Positions 25,799-33,650 of a DNA stretch of 64,000 nt are shown piece after piece. The stretch lies in assembly GCF_900010725.2 (NCBI RefSeq), contig NZ_LR734844.1, forward strand, positions 1-64,000. Reading direction: 5' to 3'. Positions within the stretch are counted from its first letter, which is position 1. Each line of letters opens with the position of its first letter. The position numbers and the translations under genes are program-made. The notes beneath the pieces are model-generated. The model searched no databases. It was not told the origin of the DNA and saw nothing but the letters and a program-made list of their open reading frames with translations. Origin of the DNA: Planktothrix serta PCC 8927. GTDB lineage: Bacteria > Cyanobacteriota > Cyanobacteriia > Cyanobacteriales > Microcoleaceae.

Positions 25799-26332
25799 AT
25801 GATGATTCCCGTAATCCCTTCGACTTTCGTGCTAACGCTGTTACTAGCTATTGGGTTATTCTTTTTTGTTCGGGCTTCGATCAAAGATCGAATTGAGCAA
25901 GAGAAGCTCATTGCTGAACAGGAGGCGGACTCTCTGCTCAGGCAAATTCAGCAGTATTTTGCGTCACGAGCCTATCGTGTTACGGAGTTAAATCGGGAAG
26001 ACAATCAAATTACCTTTGAGGGGCTAGTCCGCCCCAGTTGGTTTTTAGCCATCTTCTTAACCCTGTTAACAGCCGTGGGACTGTTATGTCTAGGGTTAGT
26101 GCTATCGATGGCTATTCCCAACACGGGCAAACTCTCTTGGGGGCTGGTGTTGCTTTCGCCCCTAGCGGGTTGGTTTTATTGGCAAGGGGCCGGGCGTCCA
26201 GAACAAGTCTCTCTCAAGCTAGATGCTGTTCTCGATCAGGGAAACCAAACTCAAAGTTTAATTACCGTAACCGCTCACCGAGACGAACTAGCAACGCTCA
26301 AACAAGCACTCCACCTCAAACCCTGCGAATAA
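25799..26332 (+). CDS. Cofactor assembly of complex C subunit B-like protein (CCB1 family)
   Basis: 177 aa. One N-terminal helix (about 5-26), a helical charged segment (ASIKDRIEQEKLIAEQEADS), then two helices (about 80-105 and 113-128) and a C-terminal beta-rich domain. Length and pattern match the cyanobacterial family for covalent haem attachment to cytochrome b6 (haem ci of the b6f complex). The assignment is by resemblance. The ATG is doubled. A roughly 330-nt gap follows in which I see only a GGATCAG repeat. Confidence 0.6.
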   Translation: MMIPVIPSTFVLTLLLAIGLFFFVRASIKDRIEQEKLIAEQEADSLLRQIQQYFASRAYRVTELNREDNQITFEGLVRPSWFLAIFLTLLTAVGLLCLGLVLSMAIPNTGKLSWGLVLLSPLAGWFYWQGAGRPEQVSLKLDAVLDQGNQTQSLITVTAHRDELATLKQALHLKPCE

Positions 26333-26533
26333 TTTCCCTCAAACCCTGATTAGAAGCGCAGACTCCTGTGTTAGTTGGCAAAAAGAGATTCAATCAACTT
26401 TTAACCGACTCAACGCCAAGAGAAAAATTGCCCCGATTGACCTCTTTCCACCAGACACATCCGGTTCCTTTCTCTTGCGCCTGCCTTATAGGAGTTAAGG
26501 ACTGAAGCTCATGTTGGTGATGGCTATCATCAA

Positions 26534-26582
26534 GGATCAGGGATCAGGGATCAGGGATCAGGGATCAGGGATCAGGGATCAT
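26534..26582. repeat. (GGATCAG)n tandem heptamer
   Basis: Seven tandem copies of GGATCAG in the gap between the CCB-like gene and the convergent DUF3155 gene, a fourth heptamer family in this window. Confidence 0.95.
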
Positions 26583-26664
26583 AGCTCAAGAAAAGTTCCG
26601 CATTCAGAAAACCCTTTCAATTTCAACAGGAGAATGTTGCCGAGAACATCAGGACTTCTGGACT

Positions 26665-26991
26665 TTAAACCCCCTTAACAGTAGTGGAAGCGGAAGACAT
26701 CGGTGTTGCTTTTTCCACTAGCTGTTTGAGACTGGGGAATAAAAAGTGATTTTCTTCAACATACTGAGCCCCAAACAGACCCTTTTCAGCCCAGAAGTAA
26801 CGGTCTGTGGTATGCTCATTTCGCTTGACAAGAAGCAAAGCAGGAGGAATAATCCCCTCAGCATGGATAAACTTGCGAGCAGCCGTTACAGGTTTATCTT
26901 CGCCACTCGAAATGCTATATTGAGGCACACATTCTAAAATTCTACGTCCTTCTTGTCTGCGACGGCTTTTACGCTTACGTCTTCTAGCCAA
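26665..26991 (-). CDS. DUF3155 protein (cyanobacteria-specific)
   Basis: 108 aa. Highly basic N-terminus (MARRRKRKSRRRQEGRR) followed by the conserved VTAARKFIHAEGIIPPALLL and KRNEHTTDRYFWAEKGLFG, recognised as the cyanobacterial DUF3155 family. The basic head suggests nucleic-acid contact, but function is unknown. A Shine-Dalgarno AGGAGGT is seen just upstream on the minus strand. Confidence 0.85.
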   Translation of the reverse strand: MARRRKRKSRRRQEGRRILECVPQYSISSGEDKPVTAARKFIHAEGIIPPALLLVKRNEHTTDRYFWAEKGLFGAQYVEENHFLFPSLKQLVEKATPMSSASTTVKGV

Positions 26992-27110
26992 CTTGTTGAC
27001 CTCCTTTTTAAGCAGGCGGGTTGTAAATATAGCTACAAAATCCGAAAGAAGTATATCTGTTCTAGTTCAAAATTTCAAGCTGTTTTAATAGATTGATACA
27101 AAAGAGGGTT

Positions 27111-27180
27111 GACAGTTGGCGGTTGTTGGTTATCAGTTAACCCTCAGCATCTCCTCTGTCAATCATTAACACTCAACCGT
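27111..27180. repeat. Degenerate GTTGACG-type repeat
   Basis: Loosely repeated GTTGAC/GTTGGC/GTTAAC units run up to the histidine kinase start, a decayed version of the heptamer family. Confidence 0.5.
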
Positions 27181-27181
27181 T

Positions 27182-28597
27182 ATGATGATCACAGCAAGTT
27201 CTGAGTTTGTTCAACTATGTCGCACTCAACTGTCGTTGACGGCGAGTTTAGGCGCGTCGTTGAGTGTGGTCTACTTAGCGGAGGCTTGGGTGGATGAGGA
27301 ACAGAAGAAACTGATTCCCATCGCTACTTACCCGGAGACATCCCTGGAGGATTTGCAACTTCCGGGTGTGATGCCTTTACCAGAAACCTTAATGCCGACC
27401 TTACCCCGCTTATTAACCGCAGAACTGGAGGCGAAAACCAACATCCTCTTACCGACGGAGGAGATTAACGATTTTTCCCAGACGGAAACGGACGCGGATA
27501 AACCGATGGAGGAAACAGCCTCCTGGCAACAACGCTGTCAAACGGTTTTACCTCTAATTCAAGAAGAAGTGGTTTTAGGCTTTTTAGTCACCGGACGCCA
27601 TGATCGACCTTGGAATCCAGAGGAGTACCGCCAACTGCAAGCGATCGCTCATACTTTAGCTATTGCCTGTATTTTAGATCAACGCGGCCAATGGTGGCAA
27701 CAACAATTAGGACAACAGCAACACCTACAAGCGCAACAGGCTGATGCCCTTCATAATATCTTCCATCAACTCAAAAGTCCGCTCACGGCTGTTCGTACCT
27801 TTGGGAAATTATTATTAAAGCGACTGCTGCTGGAAGATAAAAATTATCCCATTGCTAATAGTATTTTGCGGGAGAGCGATCGCATCCAAGAATTGTTGCA
27901 ACAAGCGGATCAAACCTTAGAACGCAAAGACTCCCCCCTAAGTCTACCTCTAACGGTGGATTCTGTCTCGATTTCGACGCCCCCATCGGCAGAAAATTTT
28001 TCCCCGTCTTCGGCGTTAGCGTTGATCAGCACCTGTGATCAACTCGAACCCCTAGAATTGTCTGAGGTGTTATCACCGTTAATTTTATCCACCCAAGCCA
28101 TCGCCGAAGAACGACAACTCCAGTGTCAAGTTGACCTCCCCCCCAAATTACCCGCCATCCAGGGGAATCGTAAAGCCTTACGAGAAGTTTTGAGTAATCT
28201 CCTCGATAACGCCTTAAAATATACTCCACCGGGCGGAAAACTTTGGATTCGAGTGCAACGGAACAAACCCACTCAAAAACGGAAACCTCAACCCCCGCAA
28301 GTCGGAATTGGGATTAGCGATAATGGCCCTGGAATTCCCCCAGCAGATTTAGAGCATTTATTTGAACGTCACTATCGGGGTGTCCAAGGAAATTCGGAAA
28401 TTCCAGGGACAGGTTTAGGATTAGCGATCGCAAAAGCCTTAGTTGAACAAATGCACGGAGAGATTCAAGTATTTTCTCCCGTTCATCCCGCCTGGGTATC
28501 GGAGGATAACATTTCCTCCCCTAATCTTCCCAGAGGAACAACATTTATCGTTTGGTTAAAGGTTGTAACCCCTAATAGAGAATTGAACAAGATTTGA
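27182..28597 (+). CDS. Soluble sensor histidine kinase, possibly Hik2/CSK-like
   Basis: 471 aa, no membrane helix. The N-terminal 165 residues look like a GAF-type sensor domain (SLSVVYLAEAWVDEEQKKLI; ending in LQAIAHTLAIACILDQR). The H-box is NIFHQLKSPLTAVRTFGKLL with H195. The kinase core includes LSNLLDNALKYTPPGG, ISDNGPGIPP and GTGLGLAIAKALVEQ. No response regulator adjoins it. The H-box and soluble GAF-like layout recall cyanobacterial Hik2 and plant chloroplast sensor kinase, which read redox state, but this is a weak resemblance. Confidence 0.85.
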   Translation: MMITASSEFVQLCRTQLSLTASLGASLSVVYLAEAWVDEEQKKLIPIATYPETSLEDLQLPGVMPLPETLMPTLPRLLTAELEAKTNILLPTEEINDFSQTETDADKPMEETASWQQRCQTVLPLIQEEVVLGFLVTGRHDRPWNPEEYRQLQAIAHTLAIACILDQRGQWWQQQLGQQQHLQAQQADALHNIFHQLKSPLTAVRTFGKLLLKRLLLEDKNYPIANSILRESDRIQELLQQADQTLERKDSPLSLPLTVDSVSISTPPSAENFSPSSALALISTCDQLEPLELSEVLSPLILSTQAIAEERQLQCQVDLPPKLPAIQGNRKALREVLSNLLDNALKYTPPGGKLWIRVQRNKPTQKRKPQPPQVGIGISDNGPGIPPADLEHLFERHYRGVQGNSEIPGTGLGLAIAKALVEQMHGEIQVFSPVHPAWVSEDNISSPNLPRGTTFIVWLKVVTPNRELNKI

Positions 28598-28728
28598 TAA
28601 AATTATCCTTTCTTAACGGATGTTGTACTTATCCCCAAGCCAATACTCGTGTTGGGTGTAATTACAAACGCTTCTGAGTTCAAGAATTGATCCCTTTCCT
28701 CTTAGCAAATTTACCCGATTTAAAACCC

Positions 28729-29367
28729 ATGAGTTCATCTGCTAATTCTGATAATATTATCAATAACCCTGTGAATTCTTCCCTGCCTTTAGAAGACAAT
28801 TCTACCAAACCAATCCCTTATGTTGCTCAAGAAGATATCATTTATCGCGCCTTTGATCGGAAAACGGTCTGTCGGGTTTTGAGTCAAGCTCATATTTATG
28901 TTTCCATTCGCTGGACAAGAACCCATCTTTATATTGGAATTCCGAGTACCGTTTTAGCCGCCGTTGCGGGTGTACAAGCCATCTCCAGTTTAGGAGGAAA
29001 TTATCAATTAGTTTCCATGATTATTCCAGTTTTAGTGGCTATTCTCGCACCCTTGTTAACCTTTTTAGATCCCAATGGTAAAGCAAATACCCATTTAGTC
29101 GCCTCCAGAGTTTATGAACAAATGGCAGATCAATATGATTCTTTTTTACTCAAATGTCGTTTAGAACCCCGATCCATTCAAGAAGAACTTAATGATTTAG
29201 TTCAAATTAATTCTGCATATAGTGAAAGTAAAAAATCCCTTCCAGCTTGTCCAGAATGGGCCTATCAACAAGCCCTTCACACGGAAAATGCCATCCAAAA
29301 ACTGATTCCTGATGAACTAAAAAAGGCAGGAGGTCATAATAGATTTAGGACGAATTCTCCCTCTTGA
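28729..29367 (+). CDS. SLATT/DUF4231-like two-helix membrane protein
   Basis: 212 aa from ATG 28729; a TTG 14 codons earlier is possible. A polar Ser/Asn-rich head, then RTHLYIGIPSTVLAAVAGVQ and LVSMIIPVLVAILAPLLTFL as a membrane hairpin (about 70-120), then a helical cytoplasmic tail starting HLVASRVYEQMADQYDSF. The layout of two helices followed by this charged helix is that of SLATT-type domains, pore-forming effectors linked to nucleotide-second-messenger defence. No nucleotide cyclase or SLOG gene is adjacent, so a defence role is unproven. Confidence 0.55.
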   Translation: MSSSANSDNIINNPVNSSLPLEDNSTKPIPYVAQEDIIYRAFDRKTVCRVLSQAHIYVSIRWTRTHLYIGIPSTVLAAVAGVQAISSLGGNYQLVSMIIPVLVAILAPLLTFLDPNGKANTHLVASRVYEQMADQYDSFLLKCRLEPRSIQEELNDLVQINSAYSESKKSLPACPEWAYQQALHTENAIQKLIPDELKKAGGHNRFRTNSPS

Positions 29368-29487
29368 ATTATCGACAAATTGAACATAGTTAAACACCTT
29401 TTGATTTCCGTAGAAGCAGGTTTGAGTTCACCTTTGAATATCTACCTAAAACCAACCCAAAACTACTTCTACGGGATGGAGGCTTAA

Positions 29488-30147
29488 ATGAATAAAATAC
29501 CATCTGATTTAGAAGGATTAGAAATTACTCCAGGGGAAATCAAACATTGGAGCGGTGTCAGCCCGAATTTATTGTATCGACCTGCTACACTCAAAAAATT
29601 GATGGGAGAAGGTTTAAAAACTTTTAGCATTGCGGTATTATTATTAATCAGTTATTGGATTTGGAGTTTGATTTTTCCTGAAATTTCCTTAATCTTTATC
29701 ATGATTTATTTAATCATTGGAGTTCTATTAATCCTTGAGGATAGTATCAAATTTTGGAACACCTTAACCCGTCCCCAGTTTGTTAAACTCTGTAATCAAG
29801 TTGATCGTTATAACGCAATGGTTAAAGCCTTAAGCATTTATGATCAACTCGAAGCAACGGAACATTCCCCAGGAAAATTAAACAATAGAGCAGCAATTAT
29901 TGAAGCCTTAAACTTAATTAGAACCGAATTAATTAGAGGATTAAAAATAGAACGAACCTTAAAAAAGCATCAAAAATTTATTCAGCAACATTCAGAACTA
30001 TTTGACCCCAATTTTACCGCCTTAACCGTCTTACAAACAGAAGAACCCACAACAGAACAAGGAAGACTCCTCTATCAAGCCTTTGAAATTGCTTCAGAAG
30101 TTTATCTACACTTAAAACAACTTCAGGCTCAACAAACTTCCCGTTAA
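29488..30147 (+). CDS. Unrecognised two-helix membrane protein, 219 aa
   Basis: I do not recognise the family. A soluble N-terminus (1-40) is followed by two closely spaced membrane helices (about 50-68 and 72-92; TFSIAVLLLISYWIWSLIF). The helical, mostly charged C-terminal about 120 residues start PQFVKLCNQVDRYNAMVKAL. The topology (hairpin plus helical tail) parallels the SLATT-like gene 120 nt upstream, suggesting a functional pair. GGAGG precedes the start. Confidence 0.62.
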   Translation: MNKIPSDLEGLEITPGEIKHWSGVSPNLLYRPATLKKLMGEGLKTFSIAVLLLISYWIWSLIFPEISLIFIMIYLIIGVLLILEDSIKFWNTLTRPQFVKLCNQVDRYNAMVKALSIYDQLEATEHSPGKLNNRAAIIEALNLIRTELIRGLKIERTLKKHQKFIQQHSELFDPNFTALTVLQTEEPTTEQGRLLYQAFEIASEVYLHLKQLQAQQTSR

Positions 30148-30215
30148 GTGGTAGGCTGTTCTTAATATCCTATAAATCCTCCGATGGCCTCAACACAATT
30201 TTGAGAGGAACTCCA

Positions 30216-31595
30216 ATGCGACCTAAAATTATTGTTCTCGATGATGACCCCACAGGTTCCCAAACCGTTCATAGTTGCTTATTGCTGACTCAATGGGATG
30301 TCGATACTCTGCGAATTGGACTCGCTGACCAATCTCCGATTTTCTTTATTCTGACCAATACTAGAGCCTTAACCCCCGAACAAGCCGCATCCGTTACCCG
30401 TGAAGTCACCCAAAATTTAAAACTCGCCCTCGCCGCCGAAGAAACCCGGTTTCTCAACGAAAAATCTGGATTTGATCAGCAAAATCTGGGCCAGAAACCC
30501 GGTTTCTATGTTATGGTGGTGAGTCGTTCCGATTCTACCTTACGCGGTCACTATCCTGTAGAAACCGATGTCATCGCCGAAGAACTTGGCCCCTTTGATG
30601 CTCATTTTCTGGTTCCCGCGTTTTTTGAAGGCGGAAGAATTACCCGCAATAGTATTCATTATTTAATGGTTGAGGGTGTAGAAACCCCCGTTCATTTAAC
30701 AGAATTTGCTAAGGATTCGGTCTTTGCTTATCAACATAGTTATTTACCCGATTATGTCACCGAAAAAACCAAAGGTTTGATTCCATCGGAAAAAGTAGAA
30801 CGATTTTCGTTATCGGATATTCGGGTGGGAACCTTACCTCGGTTAATGCGTTTAACAGATAATCAATGTGTAGTTGTTGATGGTGAAACTCAAGCCGATT
30901 TTGATCAATTCGCCTCGGATATTATTAGTGCGGCTAGTCAAGGAAAACGCTTTTTATTCCGCAGTGCGGCGAGTATTTTAACCTCTTTAGCAGCACTGGG
31001 AAATCAACCCATTCCCGCCGAAGAAATGGCAAAATACACCCGCAATGGAAAACCGGGTGTGGTGATTATGGGTTCTCATGTTAAAAAATCAACTCAACAA
31101 TTAGAACAGTTATTACAAGAACCTGGAATAGTCGGAATTGAAGTCGATGTTTCCCATTTATTAGAAGAAAGTGAGACTCAAAAACAGGAACTATTACAAC
31201 AGATTTTAGACCAAATTTATGCTATTCATAATGCAGGTCAAACGCCAGTTATTTATACCAGTCGTCAAGAATTACAATTTGATACGGTAGATATTCGGTT
31301 AGCCTTTGGGATGAAAGTCTCAGATTTATTGATGGATATTGTGCGAGGTTTACCCCCAGATATTGGATTTTTAATTAGTAAAGGCGGAATTACCTCTAAT
31401 GATGTCTTGAGTAAAGGATTAGCGTTAAAAACAGCACGGTTACTCGGTCAAGTATTAGCCGGATGTTCAATGGTCAAAACCTCTTCTAAACATCCTCTTT
31501 ATCCCAATTTACCAGTAGTTTTATTCCCTGGAAATGTGGGAGACTCCAATGGTTTAGCAACGGTTTATCAACGTTTAACCCAACCCCCAACCTAA
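30216..31595 (+). CDS. Four-carbon acid sugar kinase family protein (DUF1537)
   Basis: 459 aa from ATG 30216, with GAGAGGA upstream. The N-terminal sugar-binding domain opens VLDDDPTGSQTVH, the family signature, with SRSDSTLRGHYPVETDV near 110. The C-terminal nucleotide-binding domain includes PGVVIMGSHVKKSTQQLEQL, ISKGGITSNDVL and VVLFPGNVGD. Related enzymes phosphorylate 3-oxo-tetronate or D-erythronate-type acids. The aldolase and dehydrogenase partners of known pathways are absent, so the substrate is open. Confidence 0.85.
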   Translation: MRPKIIVLDDDPTGSQTVHSCLLLTQWDVDTLRIGLADQSPIFFILTNTRALTPEQAASVTREVTQNLKLALAAEETRFLNEKSGFDQQNLGQKPGFYVMVVSRSDSTLRGHYPVETDVIAEELGPFDAHFLVPAFFEGGRITRNSIHYLMVEGVETPVHLTEFAKDSVFAYQHSYLPDYVTEKTKGLIPSEKVERFSLSDIRVGTLPRLMRLTDNQCVVVDGETQADFDQFASDIISAASQGKRFLFRSAASILTSLAALGNQPIPAEEMAKYTRNGKPGVVIMGSHVKKSTQQLEQLLQEPGIVGIEVDVSHLLEESETQKQELLQQILDQIYAIHNAGQTPVIYTSRQELQFDTVDIRLAFGMKVSDLLMDIVRGLPPDIGFLISKGGITSNDVLSKGLALKTARLLGQVLAGCSMVKTSSKHPLYPNLPVVLFPGNVGDSNGLATVYQRLTQPPT

Positions 31596-31627
31596 CCCGT
31601 AGGGTGCGTAAGCGCAGCGCACGCACC
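31596..31627. repeat. ACCCGTAGGGTGCG palindromic repeat
   Basis: GGTGCGT and ACGCACC arms preceded by CCCGTAG, starting directly after the DUF1537 stop codon. A second copy in the opposite orientation lies at 37660-37691, just before the dnaJ-like gene end. The two bracket the CHAT operon. It is a common dispersed cyanobacterial hairpin and may end both converging transcripts. Confidence 0.85.
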
Positions 31628-31683
31628 ACTCCCTAATTAAACTTAATTAATCTACCAACAATCATAAACCCCTACTAACAAGC

Positions 31684-33153
31684 CTATGGTTTCTTCTTCT
31701 TAAAAATCCAAGCCAGTCCCAGAATTCCTACATAAAAGAAGAACGCCACTATAAACCAGATTATTACTGATATTATAAAGGTCATGCTGGGATCATCAGT
31801 CGAATATTTCTTTACTAATAGACCAGAACTAGAGACTGCAATCCCTCCCGCGCTCATTCCTGTACCGACGGCTAAAATTTGGATTTGGAGTTGATAATTA
31901 TTCTCTTGTTCCCGTTTTTCATGACGGTATTGGTTTTCGGTTTGTTCAATTTCTGTAATTCCCCGAATAGATGCGATCGCTCGATCTACTAAAGTAGAAC
32001 CCTCAACAAAATAGTTGAGTTGATATTTAATTCGCTCTTGGAAATATTGGCTATCTTCGTTAATAAAAGCCGAAAAGAAATCTAAATTTTTCTCAGAATG
32101 AATCGATGATTTTTCTTTTAATTTCCGTTGAATTTCTTTGAGGGTTTGTTGATAGTTTTTACTATTAATTACAATTGTATTTCTATAATGTTTTAAATTG
32201 CGGAGGGTTTGAGAATAGGTAAAATCTAGCTGAGATAAAGCTTTAAGTTTTTGTTTAAGAAACTTTAAGTCTGCTTCATTTAAAAAAGATTCATCTGTTA
32301 TTTCCTGATTTAAAAATTCATTTAAACTTTTGATTTCTCCTTGAATTTTACTATAATAATTAAAAGCTTTTTCATATTGTTTGAGGCTTCCCTGGTAGTC
32401 TGTAATCACTTTATTACGATAACAAAATAAATCAATAAACTTAGGGTAACAATCAATAAAATCTTCACTGCTTTGATTTTTTCTGAATAACCAAATTAAA
32501 ATATGACAGTGATGAAGATCTGAAGAATCAATATTGATTTCACTTAAATTATTGATTTCACTTAAATTATCATATTCAAAAATAGGGCTTCCAAATAATT
32601 CTCCTTGGTTTTTTAGGGGAGGAAGTTGTTGAGCATTGGGGATAAATTTTTCTAAACATTTTTGAGCTAAAATTTCTAAATCTTCAATTGAGCTTTGTTT
32701 AAATTCCTCTGGAATAAAAGCAGTAATTAATAAAGTTTGTCCGAGAGAACTATTAACAAATTTGGGTAAAAATATCTGATTTCGATTAATTTCTCGTAAA
32801 AAATTTAAAGATACTTCTTCTGTTTTTTTACCATTCTCCTTTTCGGGACGGCGCAAATTAAATGCTAGAGCATAACTATCATGAAGACATTTAGCATAAA
32901 CTTTTCCAGTAATCGGAATTCCACTATAGCGGAGTTTTTCCGCAATGGGTAAACTTTTGGAGTTTTCGGAAGGTTCAAAGTTATATTGCTCAAGATGTAA
33001 CCGTTTTGAAAAATGCAGATTTTCTAATATTTCATCACACTTTTGCCAAAGTTTATTAGCGTCAGTAACTCTATTGTTTCCATCGTCTCTTAAAGCTTTC
33101 CACAGATGAAATGCAAATAAATGTAAATTAGGTGCATAAACTTTTTCTATCAT
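31684..33153 (-). CDS. Unrecognised protein with C-terminal two-helix membrane domain (third gene of CHAT operon)
   Basis: 489 aa. A large soluble N-terminal part (1-200) of no recognised fold includes KVYAKCLHDSYALAFNLRRP. A long helical, coiled-coil-rich middle (about 235-420, for example RNLKHYRNTIVINSKNYQQT) follows. The C-terminal 70 residues hold two membrane helices (about 420-445 and 458-482) and end in a basic KKKKP tail. The start lies 1 nt after the stop of the upstream 148-aa gene, so the two are translationally coupled. A membrane effector role is inferred only from operon context. Confidence 0.7.
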   Translation of the reverse strand: MIEKVYAPNLHLFAFHLWKALRDDGNNRVTDANKLWQKCDEILENLHFSKRLHLEQYNFEPSENSKSLPIAEKLRYSGIPITGKVYAKCLHDSYALAFNLRRPEKENGKKTEEVSLNFLREINRNQIFLPKFVNSSLGQTLLITAFIPEEFKQSSIEDLEILAQKCLEKFIPNAQQLPPLKNQGELFGSPIFEYDNLSEINNLSEINIDSSDLHHCHILIWLFRKNQSSEDFIDCYPKFIDLFCYRNKVITDYQGSLKQYEKAFNYYSKIQGEIKSLNEFLNQEITDESFLNEADLKFLKQKLKALSQLDFTYSQTLRNLKHYRNTIVINSKNYQQTLKEIQRKLKEKSSIHSEKNLDFFSAFINEDSQYFQERIKYQLNYFVEGSTLVDRAIASIRGITEIEQTENQYRHEKREQENNYQLQIQILAVGTGMSAGGIAVSSSGLLVKKYSTDDPSMTFIISVIIWFIVAFFFYVGILGLAWIFKKKKP

Positions 33154-33154
33154 C

Positions 33155-33601
33155 TTAATGATTAATCCATTGGCTTAAAATTTGCTTGACATAATCCAGA
33201 ATAGGAACTGTAACGGGACAATCTTCGCTACTTTGAGGGGGAGGTGTAATTAAAATTCTAACTTCAGAACTAGAAATTTCTGATGGAGAATCTTCTGAGG
33301 TTGCGAGTTGACAATTCGGAATAATCAAGCGATATTTATGGGGATCAGAATCGATAATCTCTTCAAGTTCTGTTCGATATTTTCGCTTCTTAGCTTGATC
33401 ATATAGATTTAACCGTTGTTCATGATCTCCACACCATTCTATAATAGAATTCGCAGCTTGTTGAATTTGATCAGGTTTTAAATTTTCCAGTTGTTCTAAT
33501 AATCGGGTTAAACTGGATTTATCCTGAGCTTCAAGAATGGGAGGTTGTATTTCTAACAGTTCTAAAAAGCAGACTAGGGTTTCAATAGAGTCTTGCATCA
33601 T
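33155..33601 (-). CDS. Unrecognised 148-aa protein (second gene of CHAT operon)
   Basis: 148 aa. The N-terminal about 75 residues are a compact helical region (ETLVCFLELLEIQPPILEAQ ... ANSIIEWCGDHEQRLNLYDQ), which could be a small adaptor domain. The rest contains an acidic, Ser-rich middle and short beta segments (YRLIIPNCQLA; VRILITPPP). I cannot assign a family. It lies 49 nt after the TPR-CHAT gene and 1 nt before the membrane protein gene, a position suited to an adaptor between protease and effector. Confidence 0.65.
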   Translation of the reverse strand: MMQDSIETLVCFLELLEIQPPILEAQDKSSLTRLLEQLENLKPDQIQQAANSIIEWCGDHEQRLNLYDQAKKRKYRTELEEIIDSDPHKYRLIIPNCQLATSEDSPSEISSSEVRILITPPPQSSEDCPVTVPILDYVKQILSQWINH

Positions 33602-33650
33602 TTATTCCCTCAACGGATTGACAATAATAGAAGATCAAGATAATTCTAAC

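Noticed and set aside
28729-29367. CBASS system around the SLATT-like gene
   Set aside because: No CD-NTase, SLOG or ubiquitin-like accessory gene adjoins it; neighbours are a histidine kinase and a sugar-acid kinase.
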